Counted from the stretch's first letter, positions 1 to 12,489 are shown. The stretch is DNA of 64,000 nt from Diadema setosum (GCA_033980235.1 CM067067.1:25891603-25955602), one strand, 5' to 3'. The notes: generated from the letters alone by a model not told the origin. Program-made: numbers and translations.

Positions 1-626
1 GGAACATCTTAGGGGCCTTTTTCATTTCTTGAAAATCCTTTGTACACTCTTCACTTTCAACTCTAATAGCTTTTGAAAGGATAATGCTACTGCTTTGAAA
101 GGTGACATTAATCATGGATCATGGACAGAATGTGTTGATAGAGCATGCTCAATTTCAGCTTAATCTGATAATCCCTTCATTGTGGTTGCTACAGTGGTTG
201 ACATCCTGTTTTTTGTCCCGTTCACTGCAAAGGTAGCACAGCTTTGTAAAGATTAAGCACTTGAATAGACCTTGTACTTTAAAGAGCCTCTTTTCTCAGT
301 TCACACTTTTCCAGAGTGTGTGCTTTCTTTCCAATATTTAGATAGGCTAGGAGAGTCCATTTGGATTGAGTTAAACATAATTTCAAAACTTTTAAAGAGT
401 CTGCTCTTTCAGATTCTTTCCTTAACTAAAATCCATGTCTGGTGACTTTTTGTTGGTTTGGTGATGCAGGGTCACTTATAACACATGTGGAAAAACAATG
501 TGATGTTAGACAGAAACTCAGACAGAGAACTCATCTCTGAGAGTATGAACCCCTCTACACCTGTTAAAGCCTGTTATCTTCAAAGGGTCAAAGACCCATA
601 TTTAAACTGAACTGCCGATAGCTTAC
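1..626. other. MTPAP intron 4, part
   Basis: AT-rich sequence downstream (minus-strand sense) of exon 4. I see no splice-bounded coding segment or repeat that I can name. Confidence 0.5.
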
Positions 627-854
627 CTGTTTCTGCGGAACGACACCCTGTGCCGTGCCCCTGTCGAGGTACATGTCCACATCACAGCTCCTCTTGCCGA
701 AGCCATTGACAGACGACCCAAACGGATGCAGCGTGGCATCTGGAAGGATGCGCTGGAAGGCCTCCTCCATCAGGGAGCATGCCAGGAACCGGAGCCTGGT
801 CTCTGCATCTCTCAGCTCCTGCTTGCGGACAAGCAACTCCAACTGCTCGTCCAC
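627..854 (-). CDS. MTPAP: MTPAP-like exon 4 (nucleotidyltransferase core)
   Basis: Seventy-six codons in phase 0 at both ends. It has the nucleotidyltransferase signature HPFGSSVNGFGK followed by CDVDMYLD. The acceptor is CAAACCAG and the donor is CAG|GTAAGC. This is the last exon seen before the left edge. Confidence 0.93.
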
Positions 855-3800
855 CTGGTTTGACAGTGGTATTATAGGAGGTATTCAAACAGAAGAAGTC
901 CAGGTCAGTTTGGGCACCAAATGTGCATGGAATCATACATCTTTCAAAACATGTAATTTCTTTAATATGATGTTGTTTAATCACCAAGCTGGATCTCATG
1001 GTGCATCAATGACACATATTTCATGAGTTTAACATCTAAATTTCTTGATACATGACACTCTCTTTTTTTCCTTGAGCTGGAATCAATGAAACAAAGAAAA
1101 TAAGGAAAACTTTTTTTCTAATTACTATGTACTTACTTCGCCAATAAATGGCTGTCTGAAATCAGTGATTGACGTAAAATATTGCAATTCTCCTAACTCT
1201 TCACTGAAACATAATTTACATATTTGTGCACCTGTATGAATCTTTGGTGATGTTTTGATATGCATGTTATATACCGAGTCTGTAATTATGACTTGCCATA
1301 AATTGATAATGCATTCCAGAGAGTACATAACCATTTTTTCTGACCTTAAAAAACAAACAAACAAACAAACGTAGACTTACAAAATAACCTACACACAAGT
1401 TTTCAAAACATAGTTTACATCAAAAGGCAGACATTGCTGTTCGGTTGAAAACCCAGGGCAGTAAAGATTAATAGAATGCTCCATATGCTTAAAAGAAAAT
1501 TGCCATAATGTTTACATTGGAAGAGGAGATAAAAATGAAATACAACATTGGACACATATGTCAGAAAGTGGAACAATGATATACTGCAGATGTTTGACAA
1601 ACAACAAAAAGTGAAAGTTAATTAATTCTAGTTGTTTTTATTGCATTTGATTGACAAATTACCCTACACTGATGTAAATAAGCACCAATTTATCAGTGTT
1701 TTAGTAGTAGTCATGATAAAACTAGATATATCGCTATGGCTACTGATATGCCTCCGCCATAATGCATGGTTCTCCTAATAGGTCTATAGTACAATGTCTT
1801 GACAATGTGTGATGACAGTTTCACACAATTGGCAAAATATTAAAATGACAGGTTTGATACAAATGTGCTGAATGTTCACTTTCCTTGAACTAGGTTCAAT
1901 TGGATGAATGATTAAAATGTCAGAGTGCAGATTTTTGGGGAACTGATGATTTTTACTTGACTTTTGACCCTTTTATAAGTTTATGCATTGAGTCATTTTC
2001 AAGGTATTGAGAAAAAGTATAATTTCAGTATCAAATGGGAAAATAGCATTATCTAAACCTGGCCTTTGACCTTTGACCTCACAGTTCCAAAGAGAATCAC
2101 TGTTAGGTTGAACATGCATAAATATGTAAGTTTCATGATGATACCTTGAGTTACTTTCGAGATATGGAGGAAAAAGTGCAATTTAGCACTTTCACTTGAC
2201 CTTTGACCTTTTGACCTTTGACCTTTTGGCAAGAAACTTCCCCAAAAATATATATTGGGTAATACATGCCATACATCAAGTAAAAAAAAAAAACCTTCAG
2301 GCATATTGCATTTTAAGGAAAGTAGTGATATTTTGAGGAGTTGACCTTGACCTTTGACCCCCTGACCTTTGACCCATGACCCCCAACTTCCCTAGATAAT
2401 CACTGCCCATCGGTACAAGCATATATACTAAGTTCCATGAGAATACCTTGAACCATTTGCGAGATATGGAGAAAAACATGAAATTTCAATTTTTTTTTCA
2501 CAAAATAACCTGTGACCTTTGACCTTTGACCCTGTGACCCTAAAATCCACACAAAGTATTATCCCCCAAGGATATACCCTCATACCAAGTTTGATGTAAA
2601 ACCACTACACGGTTCTTGAGATATCGACAAAAACAAAACGGGACGGACGGACGTACGGATGTACGTACGTAAGTACGGACGGACGGACGGACGACCCGAA
2701 AACATAATGCCTCCGGCCACTTCGTTGCAGAGGCATAAAAAGAAAAGCATGCCATTTTTTTTTTTTTTTTAATTTAATGGCTGCTACTAACACACATATC
2801 AATTGGTGCTTATTTATGTTGATGTAGGGCACTTTGTCACTCAGTTGCTATGAAGTGAAAGCTGTATGTGCAACCTGTACTTACAGTCTTTGCCTGGGCA
2901 ATGGAGAAGAGGAGCTCGGAGCTGCTCAGGTCTTTATTCAAGATGGTTGGTTCTTCCTTGGCTTCTAGTTTCTTCTCCCTCTGCTGTAGCGGTCGTGAAA
3001 AGCTGAGGAACCTCGTCTCCGCCACCTCCTTGCTGTGTTGACTGCCAGGCCTGCCATCCGAGTTGTGGGCTTTCTGACTGATTTGCTGAACAGTGTCAGG
3101 GCTGCTAAACTCCACCACAACATAATGAGCTTGCTGGCAAAGGAAAGTAAATATGAACTGAGTATTGACAACTAAGAAAGAAAGAATCGCTGAAAAAGAA
3201 ATTAGTGGTGAAGGAAAGAGTTCTGTTGTTTGTTTTTTTCTAAAAGCTTCGAGTTAAAAAATAGATATAGTTCAATACAAAATGAGGGTTAATTTTCATG
3301 CTACAACAACACAACAGTGTACTTATAGATATTTCAGAAGAGTCACCGTGGTCTGTGCATATGTACCAGCTTCCTAGTATAGTATTTCTCCCTTTTTCTT
3401 TTGTATGTGAACTGTCACTTATTTCATGTGGTTGTTTCTTTAGCACAAATCCCTGTTCTCCACACTAAAGACACATCAAAGAACGGAGTTGGTATGTGCC
3501 CTATATATCTCCCTAAAAGTTACCCATTCATGCACACTATATCAAAATATCACTTGTCTTGATGCCTTTTCATAAGGAATCGAGAGTCACTACAAATATC
3601 ATCATCATAGTCATGTGGTCAACACTGCTGTTTTAAATGATCCAAACATGTAGGATGCCACAACAGATGTAAACAAAAGAGATTCAGATCATCATGCAGT
3701 TACTTTCTTTAAATCTACTACTGCTGATTTTTACATTGTAACACAAAATTGAGAGGCTGGATCCCCCCTCTCCACAAAAAAAGGACAAATATATGTATTT

Positions 3801-6800
3801 AAAAAAAAAAAGAAAAAAGAATCATGCGTAACTTCAAAGCTCACCCTTCTCATACTAAGCTAATTAATATTTAATGGCTGTTACACTTCTCACCTTCTGG
3901 AAGTAAGTAAAGTAGTGTTTGACTCTTCCCTGACTGTTGCAATACTGCAGAAGGCTATCTAAAGGTGTATTCTTGGAGAGACGGACTAGAAGACTCCTAG
4001 AGGCTTGTTGCTTTCTGGACTGGGTCATGTCATGGAAGACAGTAGCGAAGGAGCCTGAAGAACCTTCAATAGCAAAAATTTTATATTCAAACTATCTAGA
4101 TACACAAACATATAACATCAGTGTTATTTTGTACACAGGAAAACAATGAAGTAAAACTCTGGACATTGAAACTCAGATGTCCATCTGAATATTAATCTTG
4201 GCATCACATGGTTATTCTCATAGTCATGTTGTAAACATCCACATCAAGCTAGCTTTGCAAGGGCAAGGCAGTAAGGCTTAAAAGTGCAATTCCGCATCAT
4301 CTTCCTTTTGGCATGCAAAAGAGTAAAAAAGAAAAATACAAATAAAGAGCAGATGTTTTTTTAGATCATGTAAACTTTTGAATTTTCACTCATTTCAAGT
4401 ACGATTAATCACACTCTGGCGTAGATTCAGTTACTTACCTTTAATTATGTACTTTCCTAGGGCAATGCATTCTACATTGACCTCAAACCATAGCCACACT
4501 AGATCTCTTCTTTGTCAAGAAATGCCCTCTGCCTGCTTTCCTCCCACACCACCACCCCCCCCCCCCCCAAAAAAAAAAAAAAAAAAAGAATGAGGATCTA
4601 TCCCTTGCAAATATCTTTTTTGTGTTGCAATTATCAAAATGGTAACTTTTGCTTAGGTCTAGGGGAAATGATTTAATGTGGATAGTTCCAGGTGAAATAA
4701 AAACAAAACATGATTTCTACTGTGTAGAGGTCTATATATCTTTAAACACACACACACACACACACACACATACACAATGCAAACTAAATGAAGTTCCGCT
4801 TTTAACTAAGTTGATGACATCAGCAGCTACTTCACTGATTCTATATAGCTGTAAGTGACTTCTCTCACTACTAGTTCTACACTATTAAAAGTCCAGTGTT
4901 TCTCATCAGGAAGTAGAGCAAGGCTCCATTTTAAATACTATACTTGTAAGTTGAACTCAGGAGTCATGGAAATTTTTTTTTCTTTTTTTTTTGGGGGGGG
5001 GGGTGGGGGGGAGGCGTGGGTAGGGCTGCAGAATAATAGAAGGGGAATTCACAGGTCAAAAAGGTTAAAGGGATGGCTAGTAGCTGATCAGTGGGAATCA
5101 GTGGGAATGCTGGGGGATGACTGTTCCAATTCTTGTGGGATTCATTTAAGAGTACATTATATGATGACATAAATGGTATCCCGGAGTACCAAATAAAAAT
5201 CAGTCATTTTGTTGAATTATTTATTTTTTTAAAAAGGTTACACCCTGGGTGCCAAAAAGAGGAAATTATTTTGGTGCTGGAGCTAGTGCGCGCTAGCCAC
5301 TGCACTGCACTGCACTAAAGCACATGCTAGTGGTATCGCAGCTTCCATGCACGCATAGTATAACATGCAGTGGCATGGGAATGCTATGTACACGCACACA
5401 CAGTGCATGCATTTTTCTCTGGCTGTCCTCGATTGGACGTGAGGTGGCGCTACACAACGCGGTTACCCGGGGTACTACGGTACCCCGGGGTAACGCGTGA
5501 TGCATCATATATCTATTGCTGTGTGAAAATTATTTGCGTCAGAACGGTCTCATATTCAAGTAATATGCAGTTTAATGCCCCGTCACTGTACAGGCATGTT
5601 AACCTGGAAACATTAAACTGCACATTACTTGAATATAAGACCATTCTGAAGCAAATAATTTTCACACAACAATAGATACATAATGTACTCTATAATGTAC
5701 AGCAACCCAAACCCTTATAGTTCCCCAGCCCCAGTACTTATTGTACCAGGTAGAACACTTCTAAGTCTTTGGAAGAGATAATATATAATTAAATTACTGC
5801 ATGCACTGATGCCAATCATCTGGTGCTAATCATCACATGGGTATTTGTGGCTCTGGAAACAAACTTCTTTGAACATGAGGAGTCCAGCCAATTCACAGAG
5901 CTAATAAGCCTACACATGAGCTGCATAGAGTTTGATAAAGACTAGACTCTAGAGTCTACCTGCCAGGTATTTTTTCAATTGAATTGGTAATTATGTTCCC
6001 AGAGACTATGTCCATGTCCAGCTTCACAAAATCCCTCTCCTATACAGACTAAAGGCTCTCATACTCGATACAGTAGAGGACATATTATTCTCTACCCTTC
6101 ACATGAATGACCGACAGATGCATTCGCCACCCTTGACCGAAAGATCAAGGGGGGGGTGTTTGCTCCACCCTTGACCGAAAGATCAGTCTGTATCTGGTCG
6201 TCGGGGATATGTTTCGCGCCTCCGGACAGACGGATATTTTTGTCTAGCTCCAATCCTACCCTAACCAAATGGCAATAGATTCTGCTGTCTTTGGCATGCA
6301 TTGGCCACTGGCATTGCCATGCGACAGACTCCAAATCGACCCTAGTTTGCAATAGTTTAGCAGCCAATTAATTAGATCACTCTAACATAGTTAGGCCTAA
6401 TAGTGTCTATAAATTCAAAGACTCTGAAAGTAATCTCGACCCTGGTTTACACTCGTGTACAGCAGTAGGAACGAAACTGCATTTAAATCACTAGGCCCAA
6501 TGGCCCTACTAGATCTAGATCTAACGGTTTAATCTAACATATTACACCTATACCCCTTTCCAGCAGAAAGAAATCTTCCCCGGGTGCACCTAGGGGACGC
6601 CTAGGTGAAACACCGATTAAATTTTGGGCAATTTTTACCCAAGAAGAGTCCCAGGTAAACACCGATAGTTCAACGGGAAACCACCAGTGGTTCACCAAGG
6701 AACGCCCAGCGTGAAAGGTCGTCTCGGTGAAACGCCGGGCGAAGTATGCAGATTATGTCAAAGGTCATGTTTTGTTCTGGTCATGCACACGCTTTTCGCT

Positions 6801-8879
6801 AGTTCGCGCGCTCCCAAATTAATTCACACGTAATGCATGTAGGTTCTATATGTAAACATACACACGACTAGTAATAGTATGTCGTTCGTGTGACATACAC
6901 CAGCATTGTATTGGATCGTGTTGTATTGTACGCATGCCGTATACAAATATTGTAGTGCTGCGCAAAACTGAGATTATCAAAATTTACTCGAGTTGCTGTG
7001 TCGTTTGTTCTGTTGATGTTGCAGTTGAATTAACTACATGCAGCCGCTGTCGCTTCGCGACAGCGGCTGCACGTCTACACCGTACTCCTTCGCAGACATT
7101 ATCATTTTTCAGTGGTGGTTGTGCGACTCCTTCATGAATATCTTTTTTAATCGTGGAGAACTAAAATATAAGAATCCCCGTAATCTATGATAATCATCCA
7201 ATAATCGGTATGCATATTTTTTTTTAATTACGTCAAAAACCTACCGAAATCCGTCCTTAAAATCAGGTCTGTGGGCGTCCGTATTGCTTCACTCCTCATC
7301 TTCTGCGTGTTATTGAATGGCAATCACTCTCCTATGCTACAACGTAGGTAGTCGGAGGTAGTCGGAGTGACGTCATATCATGACAGCAGCACGCGCGGAA
7401 ATACATGGTAGAAGACGACAAGCTTTACGCTACGTAACACACGAAACGCACGGGCGTACGTAAAATGCTAACACGGTACCTCGTGTTGAGCGTTCGTGGC
7501 TGTTCGTTTATTTTGTGAATCATCGCACAATCTACTCCAAAAAATTCAACAATAAGGTTTGGATACCAACAAAACACCAAATTCAACTCAACCATCAGCA
7601 ACATACGATATAGGTGGGTGGTATTACTGTTAAAATCAAACAAAATAAAAGACATTTTTGTGGTCTTGCCGTCAAAAGCGACAGTCGTTTACGTACGTTT
7701 AAAGGTCCAGTTTACCTTTTGGAGCAGTGAATTCAAAAATGTTCAAGATATCACATTTGATGCATATGTGTAGGTCTGTTGTATCATAAAACATCCTACC
7801 ATATGAAATATTTGCAATAAAACCTAAAATATAAGGAAATATCAGGGTTTTTCTCAGTAAACCGTAACTGTATACGGTTTAGTCTGGAAACATTTTTATT
7901 ATAACTATTGTTCACATTTTGTGTATTTAACAACACTTAACATCGATTATACGGATTCAAATTTTGACAGTGGTTGTTTCTATCCCTAACTCACATTTTA
8001 GAACCATTTTAAAGCACCATTGCTTTCATCTGCAAATGGTAAATTATGCCTTTAAACAATAGTACATGTCAGACTGCTGTGCTGTGCACAGCGGTCTGGT
8101 CAGGCTACAGTACAGTTGAATTAACTATTTTGGAGTAAAGTTCTGTGAGAGGTAGAGAATTGCAAGTACGAACCACTAGACTAGTAAAGTATCACGTTCT
8201 TATTAGCATGCGAAATGTCGCACCATATTACACACTTCGGCTGGAATCGGCCGCGGTGCAAGGAGAAAACACATCTAACACGTTAGGGGAAAGTTGCAAA
8301 CAGAATTCACCGAGAGCATTGTCTTAGGTGTGACTGAAAATTTCACCGGGGAGTCCAACGGTGGTTCACTGAGAGTGGCAGTGCCCGTGGGCCGTGGGCA
8401 TGACAGTGGGAAAGGGGTGTTAGTAGTAGTAGGGCCTAGGTCTATAGCCCGACCAGACGCTGTGCGAAGCCCAGCGACTGGGCTGTGAATAATTAGTAGT
8501 AGGCCTAGGCCTACGTACTAGACCTAGAACTAGGCCTAGTAGTAAAAATGATTAACGAGTATGCCAAATGATTTAACGCGCGCCGTGTGCAATGCTAATG
8601 GCAATGCAATGCCGGTAAGTTTACTCGGTAGTCAGCTGGTAGTGTGAGTGCGACTGTGGTGTGAGTGTGGATTGGATCAGAATTAAAATTATCGTTACCA
8701 TTAATCTTGCTAGTTTCACTTGATAATACACTTCTTGAGCCTGTGTCTCCGGATGATGAATAGCATTTTCGGGCATTGCAGAAGCTACGGCCATCATATA
8801 AGTACAGCGTACGTATTCGATTGTTAAACGATGCACGTGAGAGTCTCCACCACCACATTTTTGCCATGGGCGCAGCCAT
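627..8879 (-). CDS. MTPAP: Mitochondrial poly(A) polymerase (MTPAP-like), 5' part; 3' end lies off the window
   Basis: Non-canonical poly(A) polymerase that adds A-tails to mitochondrial transcripts in the matrix. Four exons can be joined (8699-8879, 3894-4054, 2885-3133, 627-854; phases 1, 0, 0, 0), giving 273 codons; human MTPAP has 582 residues, so about half is present. Residues 1-60 look like a mitochondrial presequence, rich in Arg and Ser with few acidic residues and starting MAAPMAKMWWW. Residues about 75-150 match the N-terminal RRM-like domain of MTPAP (SLLVRL... then AHYVVVEFSSPDTV). Residues 198-273 start the nucleotidyltransferase core: FGSSVNGFGK at 242-251 and the first catalytic Asp pair in CDVDMYL (D255, D257). 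The start at 8879 has a good context (AAAATGG). A weaker in-frame ATG lies at 8942. The catalytic third Asp and the PAP-associated domain would be left of position 1. Exon 1 was assigned from splice phase and presequence character, so it is the least certain exon. Confidence 0.88.
1650..2839. mobile_element. 1.2-kb inverted-repeat element with DR1-like tandem units and (GGAC)n
   Basis: Lies in MTPAP intron 3. The outer ~45 bp are inverted copies of each other (TGACAAATTACCCTACA at left; its reverse complement with changes at 2800-2839). Inside these, CCTCCGCC near 1750 and CCTCCGGCC near 2710 form a second imperfect inverted pair. The interior holds about four diverged units of ~160 bp, each with TGACCTTTGACCT blocks followed by a stretch like AAGTTTCATGATGATACC and GAGATATGGAG. 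It ends in a (GGAC)n and GTAC-rich run at 2640-2695. No protein is encoded. Probably a non-autonomous DNA element. Confidence 0.65.
2885..3133 (-). CDS. MTPAP: MTPAP-like exon 3 (end of RRM-like domain and linker)
   Basis: Eighty-three codons in phase 0 at both ends, from QAHYVVVEF to IAQAKT. The acceptor is TTTGCCAG and the donor is ACT|GTAAGT. The second half is a charged linker similar in position to that of vertebrate MTPAP. Confidence 0.9.
3894..4054 (-). CDS. MTPAP: MTPAP-like exon 2 (start of RRM-like domain)
   Basis: The acceptor is TTCTTCAG before GCTCC and the donor is CAGAAG|GTGAG. It codes SFATVFHDM through KHYFTYFQK, including ASRSLLVRL, the first strand of the RRM-like fold of MTPAP. 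Confidence 0.88.
4740..4772. repeat. (CA)n microsatellite
   Basis: Uninterrupted CA dinucleotides within MTPAP intron 1. Confidence 0.95.
5065..5692. mobile_element. TTAA-flanked foldback MITE, copy 1, interrupted
   Basis: The left arm starts TTAAAGGGATGGCTAGTAGC and runs to about 5162. The palindromic core is at 5511-5690, where TGTGAAAATTATTTGCGTCAG is mirrored by GAAGCAAATAATTTTCACAC. About 350 bp of unrelated sequence (5165-5510) sits between left arm and core, and the right arm is missing. Compare the intact copy at 9816-10199. Confidence 0.75.
5457..5502. repeat. GC-rich near-perfect palindrome
   Basis: GTTACCCGGGGTAC is followed two bases later by its slightly slipped reverse complement ending GGGGTAACGCG. 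It lies within the segment that interrupts MITE copy 1. Confidence 0.7.
7039..7071. repeat. Perfect 15-bp hairpin with 3-nt loop
   Basis: TGCAGCCGCTGTCGC, loop TTC, then GCGACAGCGGCTGCA. Very stable if single-stranded. It is GC-rich within AT-rich intron DNA, and no function is visible. Confidence 0.8.
7698..8055. mobile_element. TTTAAAGG-ended MITE, copy 1
   Basis: Inverted ends TTTAAAGGTCCAGTTTACC and (reverse complement of the right end) TTTAAAGGCATAATTTACC. A diverged relative lies at 9061-9345. Position is MTPAP intron 1. The TTAA or TTTAA flank suggests a TTAA-type target site. Confidence 0.65.
8699..8879 (-). CDS. MTPAP: MTPAP-like exon 1 (mitochondrial presequence)
   Basis: Codes residues 1-60 plus one base. 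It ends at an ATG|GTAAC donor in phase 1, which fits the phase of the acceptor at 4054. The peptide is Arg-, Trp- and Ser-rich, as expected for matrix import. The intron behind it is 4.6 kb and full of repeats. Confidence 0.65.
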
Positions 8880-9060
8880 TTTGCCACAGACTGTACGATA
8901 CTGTAACGTAGGTGGCAATATTTTTACGGGCCATGCCAGCACTGATGGCGCAAGTCAGCCGATCGCGACGTGCGCCTCCGTATTGTAATCGGAGCGAAAC
9001 TGGAAATGATGTAGGCTACTCTTGACCTTTGCAACAGCCATCTCAACTCTTACTCTTTGA

Positions 9061-9345
9061 TGTGTATAGGTCAGATATATCACAAAAGCATATAAAAAAT
9101 GTAATGAAGCCTAAAATATAAGGAGATATCACTACTGTTCTCAAGAAACCTAAATGTAGACGGTTTATTCAAGGTACAATTTCAAGACCATTAGTGTTCA
9201 CATTGTGTATATTCAACGATACTAAACATTGATTACATAACTTTTTTACATGGGTTGTTTCTATCCCTAACTCACATTTTGGAACTATTTTGAAGAACTA
9301 AATCTGAGTTTTTGTTTCATCTGCAAATGGTAAAAAGTGCCTGTA
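9061..9345. mobile_element. Diverged relative of the 7.7-kb MITE
   Basis: Shares AAACCTAAAATATAAGGA-like and GGGTTGTTTCTATCCCTAAC blocks in the same order with 7698-8055. Its outer ends are eroded. Confidence 0.6.
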
Positions 9346-9650
9346 ATATAGAATCCCAACATAATATGTGGAGGGGGAGAGAGGCCGGGAGTTAGTATGA
9401 GATATAATAGATGAACAGATAGAGATGATAAAGAGATTAATTTTTAATTTTTTTATTTCTTTTTGCAGCAGCCAGAAGAATAATCTTATACATGTGCTTG
9501 TTATGCAATATTGGATCACTTCGATATGAGTTACTCTCTGTGCAAATGCATCACAAAACCAACAATCACTCCATAAAGCTTACGCCTATTAACCTATAGC
9601 TATGACTCATCAAAATTATGTCTCTAAACCAACTGATACGGTACACTATG

Positions 9651-9783
9651 CAGGAGCAGATCCAGGAATTATGTAAAGGGGAGGCGCCTTTACAAAATGA
9701 AATACAAAAAAATAAATAAATAGATAAATAAATAAAGAGGGGGCGCGCGCCCAGTGTGCCCCCTCCCCCCGACCCACCACTGC
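9651..9783. mobile_element. GTGGCGGATCCAGG-type MITE, copy A
   Basis: Ends GCAGATCCAGGAATTATG and CCACCACTGC, with G/C-rich arms around an AAATAAATAGATAAATAAAT core. Same family as 37168-37439 and 47079-47239. Confidence 0.6.
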
Positions 9784-9815
9784 TAAATAGAAAGTAGAAC
9801 TTTAACTAGTAAAGC

Positions 9816-10199
9816 TTTAAGGGGATGGCTATAGTCGATAGTAACTGATCAGTAGGAATCAGTGGGAATGCTGGGGAATGATCGTTTCATTTCTTGTGGG
9901 ATTCATATAAGAGTACATTACCAACGTATATAATACAAATTGTTGTGTGAAAATTATTTGCTTCAGAACGCCAATATTCAAGTAATGTGCAGTTTAATGC
10001 CCCGTCACTGTACAGGCATGCTAACCCGGAAACATTAAATTGCACATTACTTGAATATGAGACCATTCTGAAGCAAATAATTTTCACACAACAATAGATA
10101 TATAATGTACTCTTAACTGAATCCCACAAGGATTTGCTACAATCATCCCCCAGGATTCCCACTGATTCCCACTGATCAGTTACTAGCCATCCCCTTTAA
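9816..10199. mobile_element. TTAA-flanked foldback MITE, copy 2 (intact)
   Basis: Both arms are present: TTTAAGGGGATGGCT at left and AGCCATCCCCTTTAA at right. ~100-bp arms carry ATCAGTGGGAATCAGTGGG, and a palindromic core with AAATTATTTGCTTCAGAA is mirrored 100 bp later. The whole 384 bp can fold on itself. No coding capacity. Confidence 0.85.
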
Positions 10200-10950
10200 T
10201 GATCTATTAAAGGGTACTGCATTGCTGCTCTTTGTTGTGACCATACAAAGAAAGGATTTACATCTCTAAGGCAGTTAGTCACCTTGAAAGGATATTTAGT
10301 ACAGTCTACTCTAAGATATCAATGGTAAGATGGGCTGTTGTGGGGTCAGTTTCGCTTCAGTTGTAGTTGACTCGTGGGTTGAAATGAAAAAGCATGGGTC
10401 AAACTTACAAGACCAAGTAAAAACAAGACACTGCTTAGATTGAATTCATTGCTTTCAAACCCCAGATTTAGATAGGATTGTACCTTCTCTTCGAAAAATA
10501 CTAGAAATATGAAATCAACAGCTTTTTATATCAAAATTACATGTTTAACCGAAATATTGACTTAATTGTCATCGAGTCTAGTTGTGAATTTTGTGATGAA
10601 CGGATGAAATACAGGCCACTGGCTCACAATTCTTCAATATGCACAAAGGTACATGTAAAATTCATGATTTTGTTTGATTGATAGTTTTGTATCTTGAGTC
10701 TCCTCCCTCTTCCCCCAAGCCATAATTGCGTTCCTAATTGGCTTTGATTTTTTTTTTGTTTACAAAGAAAAAAAAAAGAAAAGGGATGCACTTCAGATCG
10801 GTGTTGAGAGCAGTAAATACTTGTTAAGCAATACCTTATCTAATTAATTTTGTACAGTATTATGTGGATAGGTCCTGTACCACTTTTTTCATGGGACCGT
10901 ATGATGCTTAACGTATCCGACTACCAGTATTATGTATTTCTTCAAGTATA

Positions 10951-11851
10951 CAGAGCGTATAAAAAAAAGGTAATCCAACTTTGGAGGGCTGTCACTTCTT
11001 AATTGTCAGTTATGAAGAGCGCAATGTTGGTTGTAAGGAAAGGGGAACGCTTTCTCTTTCCATTGATACCTGATTATGTTGACAATTGTCATGCATGATT
11101 GAGCACATAGACTTTAAAGCCAACAATGACAAATTGCACTTTTTCCAAGTTTGCGTGTTATTGTGAAGGAACAATGCATGTCTCACTGCATGGATGAGAG
11201 CTGTCAATGAAAGTTGCCAAATAGGCCAGCCTGTAGGAATGCAGGTTTGTGTTTAGGTTTTGTGTTTAGGGTTTGTGTTTAGGTTTTCTCCTAATGTTTT
11301 TTGGTCCATAACCTTAAACATGGCCTTTTGTCCGAAAACTTGGTCGCTCCCACAGAGGCCAACCCACACAATCCATTTTTCTCTGTTCATATTCAACACA
11401 TAGCTTCCAGTGGCAAACCATGTCTTGAATATGAAGAGAGTAAAATGGATAATGGTTTCACCTTAATGGGAAGGACTAAATATCGACAACGTGGCCATGT
11501 TGAAGGTTATGAACCACAAAACGTGAGAAGAAATCCTAAAACACGAATCTGCAGTCGTGCAGGCTGGCCTGATGATTTGACCACTTTCATTGACAGATCT
11601 CATCCATGCAGTCAGACATGCAATGTTCCTTCACAATAACATGCAAACTTGGAAAAAGTGCAATTTGTCATTGTTGTCTTTAAAGTCCATGTGTTCGGTC
11701 ATGCATGACAATTGTCAACATAATTAGATGTCAATAGAAAGAGGAAGAGTTTCCCTTTCCTTACAACCAACATTGTGCTCTTCATAACTGACAATTAAGA
11801 AATGGCAGCCCTCCAAAGTTGGATTACTTTTTTTTTTTTTGATACGCTCTG
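10951..11851. mobile_element. 0.9-kb foldback element with ~265-bp arms, TA-flanked
   Basis: The left arm 10951-11214 starts CAGAGCGTATAAAAAAAAGG. The right arm 11583-11851 is its reverse complement and ends CGCTCTG. TA flanks both sides, as for Tc1/mariner insertions. The loop 11215-11582 has a short open frame of 112 codons reading into the right arm. It resembles no protein I know and is probably chance. Confidence 0.8.
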
Positions 11852-12304
11852 TATTGCATGTTAATGAATCTTTGACCTGTGCCTAATGAAACACATGGAG
11901 GTACATGTACATGTTCTAGTACAATGTGCCTCCTCGAACAAATAAAAATACTGTACCTATTCGTGTCTATGTAGCATGTTGCATTATTGTACTATGTATC
12001 GTCACAACTACACTGTACCATTCAGCTGTTTGCTTTTCAACTTCCAGGATATATAATATCATTTGTTCAAACACGAGTCCATTATACATTGTATCTCCTT
12101 TCTCATAATCTTCATTCATCTTTCTATTCATGCATCATTGGAGAAATGAAATTCAGTTTAAAGCTGAAGTAAAATGTCTGAAATCTCCCGTTTCTACGCT
12201 CCTCATGCCATTATGAGCCCTTATCAACCCTGTGAGGGTCAGAGGAATCCTAAGGGAGAAAAATCAAAAGTTTGCACAAAGTATCAAGTATAATACATAT
12301 ATAC

Positions 12305-12309
<5 letters not shown>

Positions 12310-12369
<60 letters not shown>

Positions 12370-12382
12370 CATATATATATAT

Positions 12383-12447
<65 letters not shown>

Positions 12448-12454
12448 TACACAC

Positions 12455-12489
<35 letters not shown>

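Noticed and set aside
11301..11639. 112-codon frame inside the TA-flanked foldback
   Set aside because: It extends into the inverted arm and has no similarity that I recognise, so it is probably chance.
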